From NCBI GenBank assembly GCA_000149265.1, contig CH002977.1, forward strand, positions 1,180,784-1,244,783: a DNA stretch of 64,000 nt, in the 5' to 3' direction. This document shows, in pieces, positions 10,101 through 21,660 of this stretch. A model generated the notes under the pieces. That model had not been told where the DNA came from. It saw only the letters and a list, made by a program, of their open reading frames with translations, and did not search any database. Positions within the stretch are counted from its first letter, which is position 1. Every line of letters starts with the position of its first letter. Both the position numbers and the translations under genes were made by a program. The DNA comes from Ciona savignyi (lineage: Eukaryota > Chordata > Ascidiacea > Phlebobranchia > Cionidae).

Positions 10101-13100
10101 ACAGCAAGCACTCAGATACATAAGTGTAGAATATATATATTAAACCTTTACTTAACTACCCAAATAAGTTAATAAGAATATACCTTTTCCAATTCAGTTC
10201 TTTTTATTAGATATTGTAAAATGCCTAAAGTTTACAAAGTAAAGGAAGCCACTAAGAAAGAAAGAAGAATGATTGGAGCATATTGTTTTGCTCCGGGATG
10301 TACAAATTTATATTAAAGCACACCAAATTTCAATCCACCTGTGCACTTCCATCGATTTTCCAACTATGACAAAAAAACGGATAAAGCAATGGAGTGGCCA
10401 ATGATAAAAACAAAACGCTTGGTGAAAAATGCAGTTCCAACAATTTTTCTGATTATGATTTTAAACATAGTGAACAACCCAGTACATCAAGCAGAATTTT
10501 GTACAGGACAAATGGTATGAAAAGAGAGTTTGAGGTATGTGCTATTTACAATTTTTGTCATGCAGCCACAATTGTGCTGTTTTTCAAAAAATTCATTTTA
10601 ATTCAGGCTAAGGAAAAATACCTTGCCATAGAGTCTTTGTTGAGACCAACTATTCTACTTACACCTTGTGATATATCTCAATCTAAACCTGCTGATTCTA
10701 AAGTTTGTTCAGTCTCATAGTGTTTTCAACTTACGGTACTATTTTAAAGCAGTGTTGAAATTGATATTTAGATAATTTATTTGTAGGAAGCTGAAGAATC
10801 TGAAATGGAAGAAACCAGTTCTGTAGAAATAAGTACCACAGGATCTCTGGTGTCATTCAGTGATAAAATTGCATCTTTAGCTGGGAGTAGCTCTCATACT
10901 GAGTTGAATGTGAGCAAAATAAGTGAATGTGTACCATCATCACAGTCTTTCTCATCAAAGTCAAGCGAATCATCCAACAGTGATGATTTCAATGCTATTG
11001 AAGGCGTTAAATTGATTGTCTATTGTATTTACACTGCCTGTTACAACTTTGAATTTGTGTTGATTTATTGTGTACAATAAAACTTCTTTCATCCATGCCA
11101 GAATGCTGAAAACTGTCATCCATCTTAGTGTTACAACATTAACTTAAATTTACTCTAGAAATGAAGAAAACAAAAGTAATTTGTTAAAACTCCTATGTAT
11201 ATGTATACCAAATTTCTCAGTTTGTAGCCTAAGGGTTGATAATAACATTGTTAGTCTACGTTACAGATTATGGCTATATATTGAAAAGCAACAATCATGA
11301 AAGAAATAGGCTGTTCCCAACGCATAGTCTGATCTTTGATTGATGGCTGGTTTATTTCTATAAATTGATGGCAGTTACAGTTTACTGCCTCCTGTTCTAG
11401 TTTTCTTGTTCTGTCTTCACTTTTATGATTTATAATATAAATTGCTAAGACTTAGTTATTCTAAAGTCATTTAAATACCGAGACCTGTATACCTACAGCA
11501 TTCACTGTCTTAGGTCCAGGACCATGCAGGCCTGAATGACCGCGCTTAAGGTAAGCTGTCACGCGCGTACATTGGTTCAGTTAGGCTATATGGCAAGTGT
11601 TATGGTAAGTCTCAATAAAAAAACGAAAATACCAAGCTCCTGCAGGCGCTTCTGTTACTAATTTACCTCTAAACTGGCACATGATTGTATACAACGCATA
11701 TAGGCACGAAATCTCAACAACGTCAATGACGTAATACGGGAAATCCCCTAACATAAAATACATATCTGCTCATAACTTTTTAACCAAAAAATATTGGAAG
11801 AAACTGATTTGATTTTTGAAATCAGCGTAATTTTTTCCATTTAATAAGATATTCTTAAAATCGACTTCAGTTCCCCTTTAAACGCTTTGATGGCTAAATT
11901 GAATACTTTACGTAGTGAAACTGAACATAATTTTTATAGATTCGGTAAGCTAGTGTTATAAAAAAATAATATTTTTTTCATCTTCAAACGAGCGTCAAAC
12001 GATTTTTTTCAAATATTAATATTTTTTTAATTTATTTTTTTATATTGCATTATATGTCGTTTTGACCAAACTGTTAAAATTTCTTTGAACTTGGTCAACT
12101 ATTTTGTGTCAAAAAGCAATTAACAACCCCATTTTCTGCTGTCTGCTTGCTCAGATATTTACTCTTTCCGTCCCAACTCGCCATATATCGCGAGTTGGTG
12201 GGAAAACATGGTATCCCGCGTTGCACATAAATGGGTGCAAATCTAAAAAACGATTTCTCAATGCGTAATGGTAGAAACCTCAGCTATGGCTCATTCGATT
12301 AAGAAAACCCTATATTTTATTCTCTGTAATTTTAATATTAAAAATGCGAGGAGTGATAGCCTTTCTTTTTCAAGGCTTCGCCTTCTATTTCTATCGATTT
12401 TACACGAATTTACAAGTGACTAACTCAGCCAATAGGAGTCGCGTTAACTTGCGGAGAAGCTCTTTTTGTCAAGCAAGTCTTTCTTTACATTCTCTGTGAA
12501 TTTCGTGCCGTTGAGATAAAAAGGAGAGCGTTGGTGACGTTTTCGCAGCAGGCGGACCTTAAAATTTTCAAAGTCGAGCAGAATTTTCTTTACATAAAAA
12601 GTGGTGTTCACTAAAGTTTACATAATATATTCTTTATTGGAGGTAGATTCTAGGTGTGCGGTTTGTTTAAAAGAGGGATAAATTATCTTTCCAATCATAC
12701 TAAATATTAAATCATAGCATAAATTTGTGAAAAACTGTGCTAATTTGAAAATGACCAAAAATTGTAAAAAACACTGCGGGACAGCATGTTTAAATTAACT
12801 CTTTCACTCCCGGACAAATGCATTAATTTAAACATGCTGTCCTCTCAAATTTATGCTATGATTTAATATTTAGTATGGTTGCAAATATAATTTATCCCTC
12901 TTTTAAACAAACCACACACCTAGAATCTACCTCTAATAAAGAATATATTATGTAAACTTTAGTGAACACCACTTTTTATGTAAAGAAAATTCTGCTCGAC
13001 TTTGAAAATTTTAGGTGCACTGACAAACGAAATACTCACTAATTATTGGTATGCCCAAATGATATGAAAATTGGAATGTAGATTGTCTAATAGTTTTTGT

Positions 13101-14330
13101 ACTCAGGAAAATTTGAACTGTATTTGTATCTTCAGTAGTTTTTTTACTATTCCTAATTGAAATTTTCCTTTAATCTAACTATATTATGAAAAATTGAACC
13201 AAAACGCATTGAAGTTTTTAGTTTTGTAGAACCAAAATAGTAAAAAGTATAAATAAGAACAGTGAAGGAAGTGTAAAAAGGGCATACAAAAGCAAACAAA
13301 CACAAATACTATATCCAATATTCTTCAAAGCAGGGCACACCGAACTAGCTAGTCTCGCCGCCTTTTTCTTTATCGTGCGCTCAGCAGGCCCAGCTGGATT
13401 CATGCTTTGGTGAACACGAAGCATAAACGCCTGCTGCGAAAACGTCACCAACGCTCTCCTTTTTTTCTCAACGGCACGAAATTCACAGAGAATGTAAAGA
13501 AAGACTTGCTTGACAAAAAGAGCTTCTCCGCAAGTTAACGCGACTCCTATTGGCTGAGTTAGTCACTTGTAAATTCGTGTAAAATCGATAGAAATAAGAG
13601 GCGAAGCCTTGAAAAAGAAAGGCTATCACTCCTCGCATTTTTAATATTTCTCCACGAAAATTACCGAGAATAAAATATAGGGTTTCCTTGATCGAATGAG
13701 CCATAGCTGAGGTCTCTACCATTACGCATTGCGGAGAAATCGTTTTTTAGATTTGCACCCATTTATGTACAGGCGGGATACCATGTTTTCCCACCTACTC
13801 GCGATATATGGCGAGTTGGGACGGAAAGAGTTAATGCATTTGGCCGGGAGTGAAAGAGTTTATAGTAGAGCATTTAACAATTTACGTTAACCGAAAGTGA
13901 ATACTGCTTACCATTGGTCAAATTTGATTTTCATATCTTTTTCTTTAAATAGACCTGGGAATTGAGTACATGCTTCCTTGTGTACTTCATTGGCTAATGA
14001 GCCTTCCTGCATTTTTACTTTTATGCGCCGAAACTCCAAGGCAAATGTGCGTACTTTAAAATGAAGCGAGCGACCGCCTGACGTTGTTTTGAAATTATAG
14101 GTATGCAGCCGAGGATATAGTTTGTACATTATAAAGCACATTGCTGCTGCGATGCCTCCTTTATTTACAAAATACTCCTTCAACTGGTCTGTAAGTTGAG
14201 AGTTCCTTATAAGAGAAGTACTAAGTTCTTTTTGTTTTCCGTTCCATTCGATTTCGTTTGGCACTTTCTCCGTAACACACTTATGATTAAACAGTACAAA
14301 AAATACTGCGCTTTCAGTTTGGACTGCCAT
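7128..14330 (-). CDS. TPR-like repeat protein, tandem copy 2 (complete)
   Basis: Five exons: 13912-14330, 8804-9003, 8639-8707, 8399-8583, 7128-7745. They sum to 1491 nt, 497 codons including TAA, with consistent phase throughout. The family is not recognised. Residues 1-140 form a domain shared with copy 1 (KEYFVNKGGIAAAM..., RTFALEFRRIKVK). Residues 140-230 are a variable Ser/Thr-rich linker with a (T)5 run. Residues 231-291 and 292-496 are helical, with TPR-like periodicity (AFANLGDYKQSCIAYDDLL; INNLNLGNMTMASEYFREAR). No signal peptide or membrane segment is seen, so a cytoplasmic or nuclear scaffold role is likely (inference). Intron 1 is about 4.9 kb, almost entirely repeats. The start ATG (14328-14330) is where similarity to copy 1 begins. 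An in-frame ATG further upstream exists but its region is not conserved. Confidence 0.75.
9221..9393. mobile_element. Small hairpin MITE in intron 1 of TPR copy 2
   Basis: Two nested inverted pairs: GATCGGACGAGTTCGGGCGTC pairs with GACGCC...ACTCGTCCGATC, and CATTGGTCGATTTGGTGGAC pairs with GTCCACCAAATCGGTCAATG. The loop is about 60 bp. No coding capacity and no clear target duplication. Confidence 0.6.
9536..9590 (+). repeat. Short tandem repeat CTACCAACATTTAT x3
   Basis: Three copies of CTACCAACATTTAT separated by a few bases, just left of the Kolobok-like transposon. Confidence 0.7.
9636..11877 (+). mobile_element. Kolobok/T2-like DNA transposon, degenerate, TTAA target duplication
   Basis: TTAA at 9632-9635 and at 11878-11881 flank inverted termini that begin AGGGGAACTGAAGTCG. 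The outer 118 bp or so of the two arms match with a single mismatch seen. Further inverted similarity continues inwards to about 9930 on the left and 11300 on the right, but the right arm is interrupted by about 290 bp. The interior carries a broken THAP-type zinc-finger frame at 10221. TTAA duplication, AGGRR-type termini and a THAP domain together are known features of the Kolobok superfamily (including Xenopus T2 elements). Stop codons and frame breaks mean it cannot encode transposase itself. Confidence 0.8.
10221..10520 (+). pseudogene. THAP-domain fragment of a transposase
   Basis: Translation from the ATG at 10221 gives a basic start and then YCFAPGCTNLY, a stop (TAA at 10314-10316), and in the same frame HFHRFSNYDKKTDKAMEWP. 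A Cys-x4-Cys pair, then FHRF, then a Trp is the opening pattern of a THAP C2CH zinc finger. Past about 10400 the better-looking continuation (KCSSNNFSDYDF) is in another frame, so at least one frameshift or an unmarked splice is present. A Ser-rich open frame at 10805-11080 may be a further relic. It lies inside the TTAA-flanked element. Confidence 0.65.
12161..13859. mobile_element. Large foldback/nested inverted-repeat element
   Basis: 12161-12556 is inverted at about 13425-13831, and 12557-12780 is inverted at about 12790-13013, so the two halves would fold into one long hairpin. The right half is interrupted by about 410 unpaired bases (13014-13424). Sequence marks: ACTCTTTCCGTCCCAACTCG at the left end and its complement near 13831. 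A further pair, CTCTTTCACTCCCGG at 12798 and CCGGGAGTGAAAGAG at about 13844, suggests one element nested in another. Short open frames in both arms are mirror copies, not genes. Confidence 0.75.
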
Positions 14331-14578
14331 TGTATACTGGAGCTCAAAACAACTACACTGCAAGACAAAGGGCACATACCAGACAAGTAGCAAACAAGAA
14401 ATTCCCCCGATTCTTTCCCCGGGGTTGTCGCATTCGACTGAACCAAACAACAAATTGATTTTAAATTTTATTATTGCCAGGGATGGTTGGATAATTTATA
14501 TTTTAATACGTATTTTTACAATTTCTTATAAATATTAAAAAATTTATTTCCCCATTACCACTTAAATAATTGTTAAGA

Positions 14579-14867
14579 GTCCGACGATTAGTCTAGTAAG
14601 TTAGTGCGGCGCCTTCCAGCCAAAGGGTTTCAGGTACGAAACTGGTCACTAGCTAGTCGGTTGTTTCCTTGTGCAACGCACCGAACGCACAGTGCCTGAA
14701 TCAAGCGGATTAATAGATTCTACAAATTGTAGTAACATGTGAAGCATACACAACACACTGCAATAGCTCGGTAACCCGAAGGTGCAAGTGATCTGACGAT
14801 TGACCTTGTGTTAACCCCCTTGGTTTTCCATTCAAGGGGATAAACATGAAAATCCTATCCTATAAAG
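14579..14867 (+). repeat. tRNA-derived SINE
   Basis: Plus-orientation member of the family described at 48868. It has ATTAGTCTAGTAAGTTAGTG (A-box region), GGTACGAAACTGGTC (B-box region), CTAGCTAGTCGGTTG, ACAACACACTGCAATAGCTC, and the tail ATAAACATGAAAATCCTATC. It lies between TPR copy 2 and TYW4. Confidence 0.8.
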
Positions 14868-14924
14868 TTCCTAATACAAGTTAAATATTGGCTAAAATTA
14901 TTATGTCTAAAGACCATTTAGATT

Positions 14925-17900
14925 TTAACATCTTAAATCAAATTTAATTTTAAATGGCGACTTGTTAAATGAAGTTCCAAATGAGAAACAATTGGAACCG
15001 CCACCAAAGAAAGTCAATACACATTCACTTGTTTTCTTGGTAAGGCAACTGACATGGCCAAGAAGCCGTATAGGAGAATTGTGAACAGAACATGGAAGTG
15101 AGATTCTTTTGTACCATGTTTTAGTGGCTAAGTTAATAACAGCAATGTCATCACAAGATCTGTGTGAAAACTGGACTCCACCAACAAGTAATAAAATATT
15201 ACCCATAATATGAGAGGTGTGGGAATAACGGGGGAAAAGCTTTGGTTGGATATCCAAACCGCTGGGGAAAAAAGAAAGGTATTTTAGTATTACTAGTATT
15301 CAACGTAACAAAATATGGTAGATTAGGACAGGATATTTAGGTTTATCATGCTCACTTAGTAATATCATTGATAGAAGCCGAACATTGGGGATAAAACTTG
15401 AATATCATTTTATTATTGTAGATACAAAACTGCATAGGAAAAGGGTGAGGAGGTCGTCAGAATGGGTAATCATTAAATAACATAGTGTCCACAGTCAAAT
15501 TCCAGAGCTATTGCAGTGTGTTTAATATGATGGAGACACTGCTACTTAAATACAATTCTACTAGGTTAAAAAAACATTATTTATGCCTTGCCCGTCGACC
15601 CAACTGAATAGATACATTTAATAGGTTAAATGGCTAGCAGTAGCAAACCAATCTAATTAACTTTTAACGGTCCACAAACAAAAAGGTAGAGTAACCATGA
15701 TATAACATATGAAGTGCAGGCATGCAGCCAATGCGTCTGTGTCAAAAGCTTACCGTAAACTTAATAGTTGCGATCTTTTACAAAACTGTAGCATAAAAAC
15801 ATCATTTAGTGGATTCAAATCCTTCCCTAAACCTCCTGAAATAATGACGCTTCTTGTTGGGGTGTTTTCCCACAGAACAGCAGAGTGAGAATGTCTTGGC
15901 TTAAAATGATCAGATTCGTTTTTCCATTTCGACCAGATCAGAGAGTTTATATCGAAACTCCAGATATCATTAAAAACTGTTAAGCTGTTTCTGCCACCCA
16001 CAACAATAATTTGATGATCCACAATTGAAGATGAATGCCGCCAACGTGGTTCGGGTTTTACATTTGAATTTGGCTTGACTGTTCTTTGTGTATAGTTGAA
16101 ATTTTCACCTCGTTTAAAAATTTCTATCATCCTCAAAGAATTTGTGCATGACACTGGCGAAGTTCGACCACCAAACATGAAAATTGACGTTGAATTTAAG
16201 TCTATCTGATAACTTACCAAACTGGCATGTAACGGACTTGATAGCTCATCAAGCGCATTATGGCATATATAAAAATCATTCGTTGACAAGTTAAACAATG
16301 AAATCTTTTTTAAGCGGGAATGTGGCAATGCTGTTGGGCTGTTTTCCATCAATGGTATACCATATCCGCCAGCAAGAATGACCTACCCCAAAACATGATG
16401 TTAAAATAATAAATTTCAAAATGGAATACTCATGATCAACACTTCAGGTTAGGAAAACACAATAGGTGTTCTAGCACTTACATATTTATTCTGTAGTATT
16501 GAAGTTAAAGCCATACAATGACCATATGCTTGCACTGAACCAATTTTCAAATCTGCCTGCACCATATGTGATTGCTCAACTGGTACATTGGACATTTCTG
16601 TAAAAATTGCAATAACTTCAAAGTCTGTTAATAGCACTATTTAAACATTAAAATGTACCTGGTAATGGTTCCTGAATTTTGAAAGCATCAACACAGATTT
16701 TAGTCAATGTGCTTGATATTGAATTAGTGCTCAGCATTATAAAATAGTGCATACACATTTGATGCCAACCTTCAAATTCATCGAACATTTCTAGCTTTTC
16801 AACTCTTCTCCGCTCTTCCAATGAAATTAAGTTGGTGTAGAAAGAGTGAAGATCAATGGCATTGGAAACATGGAATCCAAACTTTTTATGCCGAGATTTG
16901 TGTGATTCTATTGTCGGGAAATCACATATGGAGAGTAGAGGGCTACCCAATTTTTCAAAGTGCCTAGTAAATACAAGCACCAGTTAAACTGGATTCGAAA
17001 ATAATTATTTTATTATGACTTGCTCTCTGTCACCTGTAACAAACGATTATGCACATTTATAAAAAAAGATTAATACCTGCGCATAACTTGTCCAAAACCA
17101 TCATGGGGAAATATTTGCTCAAAAATGCACAAAAATGAATTGCTGAAGTTGTGATTGATCCAACTTAACACTCTAGATGACTGACTTCCTGTTAAATACT
17201 ATAAAAAATATTAAAATCTATAGCAAGAATGGGTGGTATGAAATAAAATAACTACCGCAAGCACAACTTCTGAAATGAACAATGTTGGTTGGGTAAAGTC
17301 GATTTCAACCTCAGTTAGCAAATCTCGTAACTGGGGTCCAATAGTGCGTAAATCGTAACCAATAGCTGCATAATCGTCTGTCCTGCATAAGTACAAAATA
17401 AACCAAACTGATAAGGTAGTCTATGTAATACTACCACCTTTATACCAAACAAATTTAAACAGGTATAATTGAGTTTATTTAGGCTTTGTTATTCAAATGG
17501 AATGCTTTGTATCCACTGGGTAAAGGCTTGCATTTAAGTATAGGGGTATATCAGGGGTCGGCAACCTGTGACTCGTTCATCCTTCTGATATGACCCTTAT
17601 TAATTTGATTGCTACTGTAGTTTTCCTTTTATTGTGAAACTATTATTAGTTTTGCGGCTCCCAGTGATTTATATATTGTGGAATATTTTTTAAAATTGCT
17701 CGTTAAGTGCAAAAGTCTGCCGACCCGTGGTATATATACGCCAGACTGAGTTACAAAACCCAGAATACGGTTATCTTTATCAGCTTCACTGTAATTGATA
17801 ATTATCCTTGTTTTTTATTATTGGAATAGCACAAAAGTTTTTAATGGAATAGCACAAAATAATATTGTCAGAATAAGCAGAATGAATCCCTCAAATATAA

Positions 17901-20900
17901 TACAATAACATGTTATTGGTAAACGAATTCAATTAAGTAATAAACAATTACATACTTGCATATTACGTTATGGCCATTTTTATTAATAGAAGTGCTTTGA
18001 TATAGGCCAAATTCTGATCCAAGGTTGACTTTTCTGTTCATTACCCCAGGAAAATCAATTTCCACATACTTCAGTTTCTGTTTATCTTGATAGCGATTAA
18101 AAAAATCCTTGGCCCAGAAGTACCTGGTATCAAATCCAGCACCAATCGATATAATTTGCTTCACATTGCTGTCAAGTTCACCTTAAAATTGTTTAAAAAC
18201 ACACACACCGCGTTAGCTAAATGGAAACTTTATATTTTTATTGTTTTAGAATGAAAAAAAAACGATTATACATTTCCCTAAGTTTTAATCAAAGAAAATA
18301 TTAGGAAATAAATAAATTCAGTTCTAATTATTGAAACTGGATTTAAATTGGTATTTAGGATTCGTATCCCTGAAGACTCAATTCCAAAGTAACCAAAATT
18401 CTATTTCGCACATCGTTTATGTCAATAAACGGACATATAGAGCATAGTCATAAATGTTTGTTCCAAGAGTTAAAAATAAATGGGCTTTGGCTTATACCAC
18501 AAATCTCCATGCCCACATTTAGTTTTAGGGGAAATGTTGCACTGTTAGTTCTGAATTATGACAAAGACATTGCTACAGTTTTTGCTTAACCCTGAACAGC
18601 ATTTAAGTAGGCCAAAGCAAAACAACCAAGAATTTTCCAAGGCGAATGACACATTTCACCACCTTTTGGCTAATGGTAGGGATGCACAATATAGAATTTC
18701 GAATCTTTGAGATTCGAATCTCTAGGGATTCGAATCTTTACAAGCAATTTAATAAGAATCAGTTAGGATTCGAAATTAAAAACGTAATATATTGGGCTGC
18801 GATCCAACGCGCAACAACACGCGTGATGCCGATTATGCAGACGTCAGCGTATCGTTTCAGCAAGCGTGCGACAATGGATAACTATGATAAGAAACTTTTG
18901 GTGAATCGTCATTGAAGTAAATTCGTAATCTCAAAATTGTAAAATGGCTTCTTCATTCGTATGTAATACCCGTAATGCGTTTATCCATACCGAAAGTGCA
19001 TCTATCGTGCAAAAGCGTCCGAACATTTTCTAAAGCGGTAGCTGACCGTAGCTCGGAAATACAACTTGCATCAAAGCACAACAACATTATCTTATCAGTT
19101 GTCCCATACACGTGCATCGTGGACAGACGCGCTTAAAACGAACGCACGCACAAAGAAAGTAGGTCACGTTCGCCAGGCTGTAATCACGTGGTTAATCGCA
19201 CCTTTAAATATGACGCAATTATTTTAAAGGCAGAAGAGTTATTTACAGACTAAACACGTTAGTATTTGCAATATATATTTCACTTAAACAACTATGTTTT
19301 CAATAAACACAATGAATGATAACCTATGTGTTATTTAGTTAGATGATTTTGCAGTGATTAATTTATTATACTTTTACCAATGTATAAATGTGTTAAATAG
19401 TAAATTAATGTTTAATTGTGCAAGGGCATTAATAGCTAGTCTTGATACCAAACTGGTGAAATAAAAATTGTCTGGTGTTTGGGAGCATTTTTCTCAGCCA
19501 TTCATTTCAACAACAACCTACTAGACTATTATCCTCCCCCATGGCAGATAGTGTTTAGAGATGTTACATATGATTAAAAAAATATGTAATGGTAGAATAT
19601 TGTTGGACTACGTAAATTGCTCTCATCACAGTTTAAAAGCATATGGCTAATTCACTATAAATGAGAAAATATATGCACAGCATAGCAAATTTAAATACAT
19701 GGTAAAACATTCTAGAATAGGATTCGAAATTGTAGATTCGAAATATATTATTCTAGAATATTCTAGAATACCTAACTATCCTATATTGTGCATCCCTAGC
19801 TAATGGTTAAAAAATTTAACAAATATATTTAAAGTGTTAACTAAATATTTGACAAAATTACATTTGTTTAACTGTGAAAAAGACTATTAAAAGTTATTGC
19901 AACTAGATTGGTATAATACATAATAGTTAACCAAATCCTTTTTTATCATATTTTTTTTTGGTTTACATCATGTTAACTACTGATTAATAGTTTTGCCCAT
20001 GTTTATAATGTTAGCAATTCGCCAAACAAAATACATACTTAATAAGAACAGTTGTACCACATATTCAATAGCCTTTGACCGAAGATAATAACCTCGATTG
20101 ATCAGTGCTGATCTTTTTTGTGGTTTCTTAACAAAGTACTTTAAGTATTGGTCTTCAATGTAGTTGAGATTTGACATAGAAAGCTTACTGACAATGCTGC
20201 TGTCATTTGTGCCTTGAACCTGGCGGAACAATGTTTTAAAGTTAAGATGTACCGGGCATATGCCTGGTAGAAGAAATCAAAACAAAATTTTCACTACACT
20301 TTGGATGATCAATGCGACAAGAAATGCTGGTCCAATTTTGCCTGTTTTTTCACACTAAGTATATCAAAAGTGTTGCTTATTACCCTGTTAACAAAATTGA
20401 CTAATACATATTAAGTTTAAGTATGATAATAGTATCATCCAAATATAGGTGCATAATATTATTTATGTGCGATTAAACAAGCTTATCATAGGATTACCCA
20501 ATAAAATTCAGGCACACATATTTATATACATTTACAGTTGTCCAAGAATCAAATATATCACATGATGTTGTCAAGTTTTACATGGCAAATATGAAAACCA
20601 ACAGTGAATTAGTAACCAGTCATCGGTTAAATGATACATTTTGCCCTCGCACACCGTAGAATTCCCGGTTAAAAAAAGTTTGGTGAAATTCAGAGAAAAA
20701 AATTTGCAATAGGATGTTTTTTTAGTAAAAATATTTTATTTTGTCTTTTGACGCAAAAATGTTTGTTTGTCTTTTTGAAGCAAAAAAAAATTATTGCCAA
20801 CAACCCCAGTCCTTAATTACAGTTTTACAAGTAAACCCAATTTCCATTGTTTTGTGTATTTTCCATATTTCTTTTAGTTTTCCCGATCCAATACATTGCT

Positions 20901-21055
20901 TTAGTCTCCGTTCCCAACTTTTTATTAATGGACGGGTTTTATTAAGCAATATATGCAAGATGCCTTGCTCAAGGATACAATAAAATAGCGCAGAATAAGA
21001 AACTAATAGGTAAATAAGCCACTACCTGAACAGAACTTGATTTTGCAACATCCAT
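14925..21055 (-). CDS. LCMT2: tRNA wybutosine-synthesising protein 4 (TYW4/LCMT2)
   Basis: TYW4 uses S-adenosylmethionine to methylate the side-chain carboxyl of the wybutosine intermediate at position 37 of tRNA-Phe and completes the final steps. Nine exons: 21026-21055, 20039-20219, 17956-18181, 17256-17382, 17077-17198, 16659-16963, 16482-16597, 15754-16382, 14925-15261. The total is 2073 nt, 690 aa, close to human LCMT2 (686). Residues 11-300 are the LCM-type methyltransferase: QGTNDSSIVSK, INRGYYLRSKA, the SAM motif SIGAGFDTRYF, then VEIDFP. The C-terminal half is a Kelch propeller with repeated double glycines (ILAGGYG, FMFGGR, IVVGGR, ISGGLG, LLVGG, TFFGGG). The tiny first exon (MDVAKSSSVQ, good AAAATGG start context) rests only on phase, splice sites and the fit to the family's N-terminus. 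Introns hold two hAT-like elements. Confidence 0.9.
17552..17729. mobile_element. Short hAT-type MITE in a TYW4 intron
   Basis: Starts CAGGGGTCGGCAACCTGTGA and ends TCTGCCGACCCGTG, giving imperfect inverted termini of the hAT CAGGGGTCGGCAA type. Flanks are GGTATAT-like on both sides, so an exact 8-bp duplication is not certain. No coding capacity. Confidence 0.65.
18677..19798. mobile_element. Non-autonomous hAT element with 8-bp target duplication
   Basis: Termini TAGGGATGCACAATATA and TATATTGTGCATCCCTA are exact inverses and are flanked by perfect GCTAATGG duplications (18669-18676 and 19799-19806). The left end carries repeated GATTCGAATC palindromes; the right end carries repeated ATTCTAGAAT. 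It is 1122 bp with no transposase frame, inside the second TYW4 intron. Confidence 0.85.
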
Positions 21056-21366
21056 TTTAAAATCAAGCATTTGGGGCTTGTAGAAAAAAATTGCCAAACT
21101 TCGACAACGTGCTTACAACATGGGAATTCCCCAATTAAAAACACCAACTGAAAAATGCAAAACGTCACAATAAGCAGATATTTCGGTGACTTGCTTATTC
21201 AAGTATTAATGTAAAATTTGGATAAAAAGAGCGAAATATAGTATTACTATTACCGGGTGTAGGTATATATATTATTGATATGTTCTAATTCGCCTACTGT
21301 CGACCGAATACCTTGATGGTTAGCGTGTCGTTTTTCAGCTGAAATGTTGCAGATACAATGAGGGAT

Positions 21367-21660
21367 AGAATAGAATAAATATTCATGTTTATACCCGTGA
21401 ATAGGAAAACCAAGATGGTTAACACAGGGCAATCGTCAGATTACCTCGCGCCCACCGTCGGGTTACCGGAGCTATTGTAGTGTGTTATGTATGATTCACA
21501 CGTTCCTTCAATTTAGTAGACCCCATTAATCCGCTGGGTTCAGGCAATGTCCGTTAAGTGCCTTGCCCAAAGACACAACCGACGAGCTAGCGACCAGTTT
21601 CGAACCTACAACCCTTCGGCTGAAAGGCGACGCACTAAACCACCAGACAAACCAACTGCC
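21367..21660 (-). repeat. tRNA-derived SINE
   Basis: Minus-orientation copy, near full length: TATTCATGTTTATACCCGTG, CACCGTCGGGTTACCGGAGC, AAGTGCCTTGCCCAAAGACA, GACCAGTTTCGAACCTACAA (inverted B box). It sits in the divergent interval between TYW4 and the ferlin. Confidence 0.85.

Noticed and set aside
13483..13722. Open frame of 79 codons in TPR copy 2 intron 1
   Set aside because: It lies in the foldback arm and its mirror image occurs near 12270-12500; repeat sequence, not a gene.
19977..20231. TYW4 exon starting as Met at 20231
   Set aside because: The codon is TTG, not ATG. An upstream exon joined at 20219 is needed in a nuclear gene.
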